A stretch of DNA of 16,530 nucleotides, taken from the NCBI GenBank assembly GCA_023428655.1, contig JAEYXC010000168.1:1-16530 (forward strand), given 5' to 3'. Every line of letters begins with the position of its first letter. The stretch's first letter is position 1. This document shows positions 8,247-14,560 of this stretch, in pieces. This DNA is from Bacillota bacterium. Its GTDB lineage: Bacteria; Bacillota; Clostridia; Lachnospirales; Lachnospiraceae. The notes under the pieces are model-generated. The model ran no database searches. It was not told where the DNA came from and worked only from the letters and a program-made list of their open reading frames with translations. A program made the translations under genes and the position numbers.

Positions 8247-8276
8247 TTGATTTTTAGCAACCATATAATGTATAAT
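8247..8276 (+). promoter_or_regulatory. Candidate promoter of the orphan membrane-protein gene
   Basis: TTGATT (8247-8252), an 18-base spacer and a perfect TATAAT (8271-8276) predict a start near 8283, about 57 nt before ATG 8340. The rest of the gap between 8059 and 8246 holds a small inverted repeat (ATAATAG 8076-8082 with CTATTAT 8098-8104) in the probable leader of the opposite gene; I could not place a convincing leftward promoter. Confidence 0.5.
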
Positions 8277-8339
8277 ATTACCATGTATTTCATTCAAGAG
8301 GAATGAAAAGAAATACAAAAGGGGGGAGGTATTGTCCTT

Positions 8340-8930
8340 ATGCGAATTATATCGAGTCATCTTAAGCTTAAAGTAGTAATGGTTATTCTTGTTTTTCTTG
8401 TTGCACTAATATTCATATTTCCAATAAACCATCTACTTACCAAGAAGGAATTAAATACTCTGATCTCGGAAAAAGGAATTACTCCAATATCAACGTATGA
8501 TATTGGTTATTTGTATACCGATATTATTTATAAGGATGTTAAAAGTAATGAGATGCTACAATTATTAGCCTATAAAAATAGATGGGGTAAAATCAAAACA
8601 AAGCAGTATGCATTTTATCGACCGAACCGAATAAATAAAGTGGAAGTTGAATATTGGGGACCTAATCCATATTCCTATTATTTAGATGGATATGTTGGAA
8701 TCGAAATATTGAGCAAAGACATTTTGGATGAAGCCAAGAGTGCTGAAGTTACTTTTAACAATGGTTTCGTAGTACGCGCCATTTTCCAGGATTCAAATAT
8801 ATTGCTGCTACATGCAAAAAGAAATTTTATATGGGAAAAACCAATGTTACAGACGATAGAAATATTTAATGATGAAGGTAACGTTATCCATGGATTTTAC
8901 ACCTCTTATGATTTTTTTCCCAATCGATAA
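8340..8930 (+). CDS. Hypothetical single-pass membrane protein
   Basis: I do not recognise this 196-residue protein. It has a short basic N-terminus, one strong hydrophobic segment (about 11-33) and then a polar domain rich in Tyr, Asn, Lys and Ile, probably outside the cell, with the aromatic-rich stretch VEYWGPNPYSYYLDGYVGIEIL. There is no lipobox cysteine. The RBS is a strong GGGGGGAGG (8321-8329), but the gap to the ATG is 10 bases, slightly long; no better in-frame start is visible. It stands alone, with its own promoter and a following hairpin. The sequence is more AT-rich than the neighbouring genes, which could mean recent acquisition or just relaxed selection. Confidence 0.7.
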   Translation: MRIISSHLKLKVVMVILVFLVALIFIFPINHLLTKKELNTLISEKGITPISTYDIGYLYTDIIYKDVKSNEMLQLLAYKNRWGKIKTKQYAFYRPNRINKVEVEYWGPNPYSYYLDGYVGIEILSKDILDEAKSAEVTFNNGFVVRAIFQDSNILLLHAKRNFIWEKPMLQTIEIFNDEGNVIHGFYTSYDFFPNR

Positions 8931-8931
8931 T

Positions 8932-8952
8932 CTAGTACAAAATATGTACTAG
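8932..8952 (+). repeat. Small stem-loop after the orphan gene
   Basis: CTAGTAC (8932-8938) and GTACTAG (8946-8952) form a perfect 7-bp stem around a 7-base loop directly after the stop codon. There is no T-run, so termination here would depend on the larger hairpin that follows. Confidence 0.5.
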
Positions 8953-8965
8953 GCTCAACATGAAA

Positions 8966-9004
8966 ATAGCAGGAGGTAGATCATTCCATCTGCCAGCCTG
9001 CTAT
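8966..9004. terminator. Hairpin terminator between the orphan gene and metF
   Basis: ATAGCAGG (8966-8973) pairs with CCTGCTAT (8997-9004), and inside it GGTAGAT (8975-8981) pairs with ATCTGCC (8988-8994) through one G/T wobble. The T-rich tail is better on the minus strand (TATTTTCATG after the arm), so it mainly terminates the leftward metF transcript, about 60 nt after its stop; it may also stop the orphan gene's transcript. Confidence 0.7.
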
Positions 9005-9063
9005 CTTATCACTTCACAATATATCATTTATAAGGAATTACTCAGTTCAAACAATTTCTATCT

Positions 9064-9930
9064 CTATCCCCTCATCAGTCCTGCCACATTACTATAGATC
9101 CGCTTCGCAATAAGGGAATTATTCATGGTATATAGATGGATCCCATCCACTCCCTGTGCAATTAGGTCTACGATTTGATCAACAGCATAAGCAATCCCGG
9201 CATCCCTAAGCGCCTCCGGCGAGTGTTCAAAGCGCTGCATCATCTTAGTGAACTTAGCAGGAAGACTGGCTCCGCATAAGGTAACCATCCGCTCAATCTG
9301 TGCTTTATTTACGACGGGCATAATTCCTGCTTGAATAGGAGCTTTAATTCCCGCCCCTCTTGCTTTCTCTAGAAAGGAGTAGAAAAAGCTATTATCAAAG
9401 AAGAGCTGAGAAATCAGATGCTCAGCACCCGCCTCCACCTTACTCTTAAGGTGATGTATGTCCTCCTCCGGATTAATCGAATCGATATGTCCCTCCGGAT
9501 AACAGGCTCCCGATACATGAAAGCCTCCTCGCTCTTTGATATAGGCAACCAGCTCACTGGCATATCGGAATTCCTTCTTCGGGGTAATCTCGGGACTAAT
9601 ATCTCCTCTAAGTGCCAGAATATTTTCGATCCCGTTTTGCTCCAGGAGATTAAGTATCTTATCAATTTCCTCCTTTGAATAATTAACACAGGTAAGATGA
9701 GCCAGTGGTGGTGTATTGTATTTGGTTCGTATTACGGTAGCGATATCGCAGGTAGCAGTATCGCCGGCATTACCTCCCGCACCATAGGTCACACTGATAA
9801 AATCAGGCTGTAAATCCTGCAAATCATTCAGCGTACTGTATATAGTCTCTATGGAGCTGCTCTTTTTCGGAGGGAACACCTCTAAGGACAGTACCGTCTT
9901 TTTCTCATGAAATAAATTAGCTATCTGCAT
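9064..9930 (-). CDS. metF: 5,10-methylenetetrahydrofolate reductase
   Basis: This flavoenzyme reduces 5,10-methylene-THF to 5-methyl-THF, the methyl donor for methionine synthesis. The 288-residue length matches bacterial MetF (a single TIM-barrel domain). Visible signatures are LSLEVFPPKK with the conserved Glu17, VTYGAGG (47-53), LALRGD (105-110), YPEGH (144-148) and QLFFD (175-179). The start ATG 9930 has a GGGGAG site about nine bases upstream. It lies 15 nt after the GNAT-like gene, so both are read from the same promoter. No metV-like partner gene is adjacent, and no S-box or T-box is evident upstream of the pair, so methionine-responsive control is not apparent here. Confidence 0.94.
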   Translation of the reverse strand: MQIANLFHEKKTVLSLEVFPPKKSSSIETIYSTLNDLQDLQPDFISVTYGAGGNAGDTATCDIATVIRTKYNTPPLAHLTCVNYSKEEIDKILNLLEQNGIENILALRGDISPEITPKKEFRYASELVAYIKERGGFHVSGACYPEGHIDSINPEEDIHHLKSKVEAGAEHLISQLFFDNSFFYSFLEKARGAGIKAPIQAGIMPVVNKAQIERMVTLCGASLPAKFTKMMQRFEHSPEALRDAGIAYAVDQIVDLIAQGVDGIHLYTMNNSLIAKRIYSNVAGLMRG

Positions 9931-9945
9931 TAATTTCTCCCCATC

Positions 9946-11070
9946 CTATTCTATGGATTTAATCCAACAGCGTCGGCGCTTATGCTGCCTGGTCTCATAA
10001 TGCTTCCACAACGCCTGAACCTGATGATTATTCTCTAACTCCGGTCCTGTTTCTGCGATCTCAAAGCCTTCTCGTCTTGCGGTATCCGCCATAGAATTCA
10101 TTAGGATGGCTGTCAAGCCCTTGTTCTGCATATTAGGCAGAACACCAATCAGATAAAGATCAAGAACCCTTGATTCTGCATAGGGGGCTCGAAGAAGATG
10201 ATACCATCCAAAGGGAAGCAATCTTCCCCCACTCTTCTTAGCCGCTTTATTTAATGAAGGCATCGCTAATCCAAAGCCAACCAGCTGACCATTCTCATCA
10301 ACCAACAGCTTCACAAATTTCGGATTAATTAATAGAATGAATTCATCATAGTATTTCATTATCTGCCGATAGGATAACTTAACCGTACCATACAGATTTT
10401 CATAGGCTATATTATATAGATCAAATATCTTTGTAATATAAGGCTTAATCTGATTCCTGGTTTTAGGCTCTATTAATTTTAGCTTATGCCTTTTTAATAC
10501 AGCCTTGGCAAGAAGATCCATTCTCTCATCCGCTTCCTTTGGGATCTGTACCTGATATTCCACCCAGTCCGTATCCCCGCTAAATCCCAAGTCCTCCATA
10601 TGCTTTATGTAGTAAGGGTGATTATAGATCGTGATGAACATGCTTTCTTCTTCAAAGCCTTCAATCAACATCCCTTCCTGATCCATATCATTAAAGCCAA
10701 TGGGACCATGAAGCTGTGTTAAACCCTCCTTACGACCCCAATCCTCCACTGCCTTAAATAGTGCTGCACTCACCTCATGATCATCAATAAAATCCACTCT
10801 AGAGAAACGAATCCGATTCGTGTACCATTTCTCATTCGCCGCTTTATTAATAATACCTGCGATACGCCCAACGCATTTACCATCCTTATATGCCAAAAAC
10901 TGCTTGGTTCTGCAATACTCATAGGCAGGATTTTTCTTTGGATTAAATATATTTAGCTCATCGTTGATTAACTTCGGTATTGCATAAGGAATCTCCTGAT
11001 ACATTTTTGTATTAAAGCTCGCGAAGATCCGCTGATCTTTTTTCGTTAACACTTCTCTTACTTCCACCAT
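9946..11070 (-). CDS. GNAT-fold family protein (putative acyltransferase)
   Basis: This 374-residue protein belongs to a widespread but poorly characterised family with GNAT-like features. The first half includes CVGRIAGIIN (66-75) and the family hallmark GPIGFNDMDQEGMLIEGFEE (122-141). The C-terminal half has strand LDLYLIGVLPNMQNKGLTAI (303-322), in which QNKGLT resembles the acyl-CoA-binding Q-x-x-G turn of GNAT enzymes, and later ELENNHQVQALWKHY (345-359), a common end for such domains. The acyl donor and substrate are unknown. The start is ATG 11070, preceded by a GGGGGGA stretch. It sits 15 nt upstream of metF with its own promoter behind it, so the pair forms an operon; whether the function is linked to one-carbon metabolism cannot be told. 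Confidence 0.75.
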   Translation of the reverse strand: MVEVREVLTKKDQRIFASFNTKMYQEIPYAIPKLINDELNIFNPKKNPAYEYCRTKQFLAYKDGKCVGRIAGIINKAANEKWYTNRIRFSRVDFIDDHEVSAALFKAVEDWGRKEGLTQLHGPIGFNDMDQEGMLIEGFEEESMFITIYNHPYYIKHMEDLGFSGDTDWVEYQVQIPKEADERMDLLAKAVLKRHKLKLIEPKTRNQIKPYITKIFDLYNIAYENLYGTVKLSYRQIMKYYDEFILLINPKFVKLLVDENGQLVGFGLAMPSLNKAAKKSGGRLLPFGWYHLLRAPYAESRVLDLYLIGVLPNMQNKGLTAILMNSMADTARREGFEIAETGPELENNHQVQALWKHYETRQHKRRRCWIKSIE

Positions 11071-11103
11071 AATGTCCCCCCATATACGCTAAACCTATGT
11101 CTA

Positions 11104-11132
11104 ATTTTATATCAATATTACTTATTGTGCAA
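11104..11132 (-). promoter_or_regulatory. Promoter of the GNAT-metF operon
   Basis: Read leftward, TTGCAC (11132-11127), a 17-base spacer and TAAAAT (11109-11104) give a predicted start near 11097, about 27 nt before ATG 11070. It is back to back with the promoter of the exporter leader, with about 80 bases between the two -35 boxes. Confidence 0.65.
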
Positions 11133-11208
11133 TAATATGTTACTTCTCCTCGTATTTTCTGTAATAGGAACGTTAATACATCATTGGTTCAATTTTTTTA
11201 TTTTACTC

Positions 11209-11237
11209 TTGCAATTCAAAAAGCTATGTGCTATACT
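11209..11237 (+). promoter_or_regulatory. Promoter of the ABC exporter leader
   Basis: TTGCAA (11209-11214), a 17-base spacer and TATACT (11232-11237) predict transcription from about 11244. This gives a leader of some 266 nt before the exporter ATPase start at 11510, long enough for the upstream ORF and the alternative stems described below. Confidence 0.7.
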
Positions 11238-11268
11238 AGCAAAAATTCCATCTAAGGAGATTATTTCC

Positions 11269-11325
11269 ATGAACCATTTTATGCTCATTCACGTCATGAT
11301 TTGCTCTAGACCGATTAGACATTGA
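11269..11325 (+). CDS. 18-codon leader peptide (upstream ORF) of the exporter operon
   Basis: ATG 11269 is preceded by AAGGAGA (11254-11260) at good spacing and opens an 18-codon frame ending in TGA at 11323-11325. The product reads MNHFMLIHVMICSRPIRH: hydrophobic with a basic C-terminus, three internal methionines and no run of a single amino acid. The frame is open further upstream to 11125, but that would begin before the promoter, so only the short form is credible. The stop lies 15 bases before the first arm of the attenuator stems, so a ribosome paused on its last codons could influence their folding. I do not recognise the peptide. Its role as a translation sensor is inferred from position and SD quality. 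Confidence 0.65.
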   Translation: MNHFMLIHVMICSRPIRH

Positions 11326-11330
11326 CACTT

Positions 11331-11456
11331 GTAGCTCATCGCATAGCTGCAGGCAGACATGTTTCCTTCAGTTATGCAAATACGGAATGGGACTATCCAT
11401 AATTCAAAAACTTCCGCCTTGCATGATAGTAATCTATTATTCAAGGTGGTTTTTTT
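11331..11456 (+). promoter_or_regulatory. Transcription attenuator with mutually exclusive stems
   Basis: Arm 1 GCATAGCTG (11341-11349) pairs with arm 2 CAGTTATGC (11369-11377): 9 bp, one G/T, extended inside by AGG (11351-11353) with CCT (11365-11367). Arm 2 overlaps the antiterminator 5' side: TTATGCAA (11372-11379) plus CGGAA (11383-11387) pair with TTCCG (11412-11416) plus TTGCATGA (11419-11426), 13 bp including one G/T. That 3' side contains the left arm of the terminator (11414-11421). A competing small stem GTAGCT (11331-11336) with AGCTGC (11345-11350) uses part of arm 1. The result is a 1:2, 2:3, 3:4 switch. I see no match to a riboswitch class I know, and the signal is unidentified. 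Confidence 0.7.
11414..11456 (+). terminator. Attenuator terminator upstream of the exporter genes
   Basis: CCGCCTTG (11414-11421) pairs with CAAGGTGG (11442-11449) through one G/T wobble; an inner stem GATAG (11425-11429) with CTATT (11434-11438) extends it. Seven Ts follow at 11450-11456. It is a textbook intrinsic terminator lying before, not after, the genes it would control: 54 bases upstream of the ATPase ATG. Confidence 0.85.
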
Positions 11457-11509
11457 ATACCTGAAACAGGAACGTTCAGGATATCAATATATCAAGGGGA
11501 GGAACATGA

Positions 11510-12496
11510 ATGGATGCCATTGTAGTAAACGGATTGTCAAAAACCTTTCGAGTGAAGGTGAAGGAAAAAGGGCTTAAGGGAAGCCTGCAATCCATCGTGA
11601 AGCCTAAGTATCGGACGATACCGGCTGTGGATCACATCAGCTTTCGGATTGAAGAGGGAGAGATTCTTGCCTTCATTGGCCCAAACGGAGCCGGAAAAAG
11701 CACCACAATAAAGATGTTAACCGGCATTCTCTATCCCGAGGCCGGAGAAGCTAAGGTAATGGGGATCAACCCCACCGCCAAACGTAAGAAGCTCGCTTAT
11801 CAGATTGGTACTGTCTTCGGCCAGAAGGAGCAGCTTTGGATGCATCTGACACCCTATGATAACTTCAAATTCTTTGGAGCTATCTATGATCTGACGGACG
11901 AGGAGGCAGAAGCGAGAATCGAGGAGCTCGGAAGGGTATTCGAATTAGAGGATTTCATTAACACACCGGTCAGAAATCTTTCCTTGGGTCAGAGGATACG
12001 ATGTGAGATTGTTGCCTCCCTGATACACCGCCCCAAGATATTATTTCTTGATGAGCCTACTATCGGACTAGACCCGGTTGTTAAGGAGAATATTCGCACT
12101 CTGATTAAGAAAATGAATAAGGAATATAAGACCACTGTCTTTTTAACCAGCCACGATGTCGGTGATATCGAGAAATTGTGCAAGAGAATAATTATTGTAA
12201 ATCACGGCAGCATCGTTCTGGATGATTCTATGGAGAATCTGAAATATCATTATCTAAACAGAAAGATTGTGGAGGTTAAGCTAAGAGAGGCTATGGATAT
12301 GTCCGATGAGGACGGGATTAGCGTAATCAAGAGTAAGGGCAACAATCTGAAGCTGGAGGTAGATACCACGAAGAAAAATATCGCCGATGCACTTAAGCTG
12401 ATTGACTCCGACAATATCCTAGATATTAATATCTCCAATGTACCCCTGGAGAATATCATAACTGAAATCTATAAGGAGAATCGACAACGAAAATAG
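11510..12496 (+). CDS. ABC-2 exporter ATP-binding protein
   Basis: This 328-residue ATPase energises an export system with the two membrane proteins that follow. Motifs: Walker A GPNGAGKST (57-65), Q105 in FGQKEQLW, signature LSLGQR (157-162), Walker B ILFLDEP (177-183) and His215 (TSHD). The N-terminal extension (about 12-40, KVKEKGLKGSLQSIVKPKY) and the roughly 90-residue C-terminal domain after the ABC core are typical of the uncharacterised COG4586-type ATPases that pair with COG4587/COG3694 membrane subunits. ATG 11510 has GGGGAGG (11496-11502) seven bases upstream; an out-of-frame ATG at 11506 is too close to that site. Expression is probably gated by the upstream attenuator. The substrate is unknown. 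Confidence 0.9.
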   Translation: MDAIVVNGLSKTFRVKVKEKGLKGSLQSIVKPKYRTIPAVDHISFRIEEGEILAFIGPNGAGKSTTIKMLTGILYPEAGEAKVMGINPTAKRKKLAYQIGTVFGQKEQLWMHLTPYDNFKFFGAIYDLTDEEAEARIEELGRVFELEDFINTPVRNLSLGQRIRCEIVASLIHRPKILFLDEPTIGLDPVVKENIRTLIKKMNKEYKTTVFLTSHDVGDIEKLCKRIIIVNHGSIVLDDSMENLKYHYLNRKIVEVKLREAMDMSDEDGISVIKSKGNNLKLEVDTTKKNIADALKLIDSDNILDINISNVPLENIITEIYKENRQRK

Positions 12497-12507
12497 TTCC
12501 AAAGACA

Positions 12508-12533
12508 TATCGTTTCCAAGAGGAGAGACGATA
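12508..12533 (+). repeat. Small intercistronic stem-loop before the first exporter membrane gene
   Basis: TATCGT (12508-12513) pairs with ACGATA (12528-12533), with further weak pairing inside. It lies in the 53-base gap between ATPase and membrane-subunit genes, just before the latter's RBS (AAAGGTG, about 12535-12541). It may tune the ratio of the subunits; this is inferred. Confidence 0.4.
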
Positions 12534-12549
12534 GAAAGGTGTTGAATCA

Positions 12550-13341
12550 ATGCGAAAATATCTGTTTGTATTAAAGGCTACTCTAATTGAGAGCCTGCAG
12601 TATGTATTAAACATTCTATTAGGCTTTATCACCTTTTTCATGATACTCTTTGTATTCATGAATCTGTGGGAATATATCTACTCCGATAGTGCCAACCTCA
12701 TTAACGGCTATTCCAAGGATCAGATGATCTGGTATGTCATTCTAACGGAAATCATCTGGTTCTCTACCAGAAATGCCACCCTAAGCATCCAGATCAGTAA
12801 TGATATAAAAAGTGGCTCCATCGCCTATGGTATAAATAAGCCCTACCATTACATTGCCTACATTATAGCAAAGCACCTTGGGGAGATTGCCATAAAAACC
12901 GTAATGTTTTTGACAGCAGGACTTGTCATCGGTTTTTGCTTTCTTGGCTCCTTTCCAAGCGTCAGTTTGCATCAGCTTCCGGTAATTATACTTTCGCTGG
13001 TGCTGGGTATGTTCATTAATACCTTCCTCAAGATGACCATCAGTGTACTATCCTTCTGGATTGAGGATGCCACTCCGTTCCACTGGATCTATGATAAAAT
13101 GATTATTGTCCTTGGTATCATGTTCCCCGTAGAGGTATTTCCTCTCTGGGCTCAACCCATCATACGCTTTACTCCAATCTTCGTGGTTACCTACGGACCG
13201 GCAAAGCTAATCATTGACTATCACAGTGACATGGCATTACAGGTTATCCTATCCCAGCTTATCTATTTTGTACTATCCCTTATGCTGCTACTGTTCATCT
13301 ACCAGAAAGGAGTGAAAAAACTGAATGTTAACGGCGGTTAA
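12550..13341 (+). CDS. ABC-2 exporter membrane subunit A
   Basis: This 263-residue integral membrane protein has about six hydrophobic segments. The first lies at about 18-40. The rest are grouped around residues 60-75, 110-135, 140-165, 190-210 and 235-255. The conserved ABC-2 feature is a cytoplasmic stretch after the second segment, SIQISNDIKSGSIAYGINKP, that resembles the coupling region of COG4587-type permeases. It carries no ATPase motif and must act with the preceding ATPase and the next gene. Its 3' end overlaps the next gene by 17 bases, so the two membrane subunits are probably translated together and form a heterodimer. Confidence 0.85.
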   Translation: MRKYLFVLKATLIESLQYVLNILLGFITFFMILFVFMNLWEYIYSDSANLINGYSKDQMIWYVILTEIIWFSTRNATLSIQISNDIKSGSIAYGINKPYHYIAYIIAKHLGEIAIKTVMFLTAGLVIGFCFLGSFPSVSLHQLPVIILSLVLGMFINTFLKMTISVLSFWIEDATPFHWIYDKMIIVLGIMFPVEVFPLWAQPIIRFTPIFVVTYGPAKLIIDYHSDMALQVILSQLIYFVLSLMLLLFIYQKGVKKLNVNGG

Positions 13342-14119
13342 AAATCAATTACGTGTTATCCTATTATCCGTAAAATATAATATCATGAGAGAAATGACCA
13401 ATCGTGTGACCTTCCTCACTAATGTTTTGTTTATGGTACTGAATAATTCTACCTTTCTAATTCAGTGGCTACTACTTTTCCACTTAAAATCAGATATCGG
13501 TGGTTATGGCTTTCGGGATGTTATGGTACTCTGGGCTCTGGCTGCCTCAACCTTTGGTTTTGCACACATCCTGTTTCAAAGAGCCTTCCACCTGCCGGCA
13601 TTAATCCTGCAGGGTAAGCTGGACTCCTACCTGGTTCAGCCTAAGAATGTGCTCCTAGGCATCATTACCTCCTCCACCAACTCCTCTGCCATCGGTGACC
13701 TCATTTACGGATACTTGATTATTATCATATTCAAATTCAGCATAAGCAACCTACTGCTCTTCACTCTCTTCACCATTCTGGGCGGTTTGATCATGGGCGC
13801 CTTTGCCGTAATTACGGGAAGCCTCTCCTTCTGGATTGTACGGGGGGACTTACTTTGTGAGAATCTGAATAATGTCATTGTCAACTTTGGTACCTACCCG
13901 GACAGTATCTTCAAGAATGGAATCCGCTTGCTGCTCTATACCATCGTTCCGGTTGGCTTTGTAGTCTATCAGCCCATGCAAATTATCCTGAACTTTGATA
14001 TTATGGCGCTTTTTGGAGTAGTGGCCTTTACCGTTGGTATCTGCTTACTTGCCTTTTTCATATTCTACAAGGGCTTAAGACGCTACTCCTCAAGCAATCT
14101 CATGAGTGCAAGGATATAG
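13325..14119 (+). CDS. ABC-2 exporter membrane subunit B
   Basis: This 264-residue polytopic protein is a COG3694-like partner to the previous subunit. It begins inside the preceding gene (17-base overlap). ATG 13325 has AAGGAG about 12 bases upstream, rather far, so coupling to upstream translation may be important. It shows about six membrane segments and the related cytoplasmic pattern LPALILQGKLDSYLVQPKN, matching the position of DIKSGSIAYGINKPYHY in subunit A, which supports homology between the two. It ends the operon. Confidence 0.85.
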   Translation: MLTAVKNQLRVILLSVKYNIMREMTNRVTFLTNVLFMVLNNSTFLIQWLLLFHLKSDIGGYGFRDVMVLWALAASTFGFAHILFQRAFHLPALILQGKLDSYLVQPKNVLLGIITSSTNSSAIGDLIYGYLIIIIFKFSISNLLLFTLFTILGGLIMGAFAVITGSLSFWIVRGDLLCENLNNVIVNFGTYPDSIFKNGIRLLLYTIVPVGFVVYQPMQIILNFDIMALFGVVAFTVGICLLAFFIFYKGLRRYSSSNLMSARI

Positions 14120-14173
14120 TATTCAATAAGATCCTCCCATTTATAAATTAATATACCGTTATCAAATAGCAGT

Positions 14174-14221
14174 CATAAGCTGCCTACAAATGATTTACCT
14201 GTCGCAAGCTGCAAGCTTATG
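14174..14221 (+). terminator. Weak candidate terminator after the exporter operon
   Basis: CATAAGCT (14174-14181) and AGCTTATG (14214-14221) are perfect 8-bp complements around a 32-base loop that can form some extra pairs. There is no T-run directly after it, so termination efficiency is doubtful; it is the only inverted repeat of note between the exporter stop at 14119 and the pfp promoter. Confidence 0.35.
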
Positions 14222-14315
14222 TCAGAAAATGAATAAAATAATCCTCTTTTCGCAAATCCAAATTCATAATATATAGTTTATTGTGTGAATAATTTCATAC
14301 AATATCTGTTTTATG

Positions 14316-14343
14316 TTTACTTATTGTTAAATTGTGGTACAAT
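14316..14343 (+). promoter_or_regulatory. Candidate promoter of the phosphofructokinase gene
   Basis: TTTACT (14316-14321), a 16-base spacer and TACAAT (14338-14343), preceded by TGG at 14335-14337 that gives an extended -10 (TGn). Transcription would start near 14350, leaving a leader of about 210 nt before ATG 14561. Confidence 0.55.
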
Positions 14344-14432
14344 GATTGGTAAGGGTTACAAAATTTCACCCATGAGAAACTTGTTCGGAAATTACAACCG
14401 GCCACAGAATTTACTATCACAGACATTCAAAG

Positions 14433-14493
14433 CAATCATTCTAACACATGATTGTTAAGAATATGAAGCGCAGCTTAGTACACTAATCTTAAC
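14433..14493 (+). repeat. Two adjacent stem-loops in the pfp leader
   Basis: CAATCAT (14433-14439) pairs with ATGATTG (14448-14454), 8-base loop; GTTAAGA (14454-14460) pairs with TCTTAAC (14487-14493), enclosing a further TTAG/CTAA pair. The stems abut and share base 14454, so they could stack or compete. No T-run or ribosome-site sequestration is evident, and I recognise no riboswitch class. Confidence 0.45.
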
Positions 14494-14560
14494 GTATTTT
14501 GCTAATGCTTTGACCAATCTTTTTCTACATTAACGAAAAGTAAAGGAGTGAAGTAATTGT

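Noticed and set aside
11125..11325. Longer 66-codon frame ending at the leader-peptide stop
   Set aside because: It would start before the predicted promoter and has no RBS; only the last 18 codons have a good SD and lie on the predicted transcript.
11240..11460. T-box or guanidine (ykkC) riboswitch in the exporter leader
   Set aside because: I saw no T-box consensus and no recognisable ykkC core; the stems are explained better by an attenuator with an upstream ORF.
11359..11577. 72-codon frame overlapping the attenuator and the ATPase start
   Set aside because: No RBS, and it runs through the terminator and into the ATPase gene in another frame, with unremarkable composition.
14120..14340. 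Small gene between the exporter and pfp
   Set aside because: No frame with a start, an RBS and reasonable length; only a weak inverted repeat is present.
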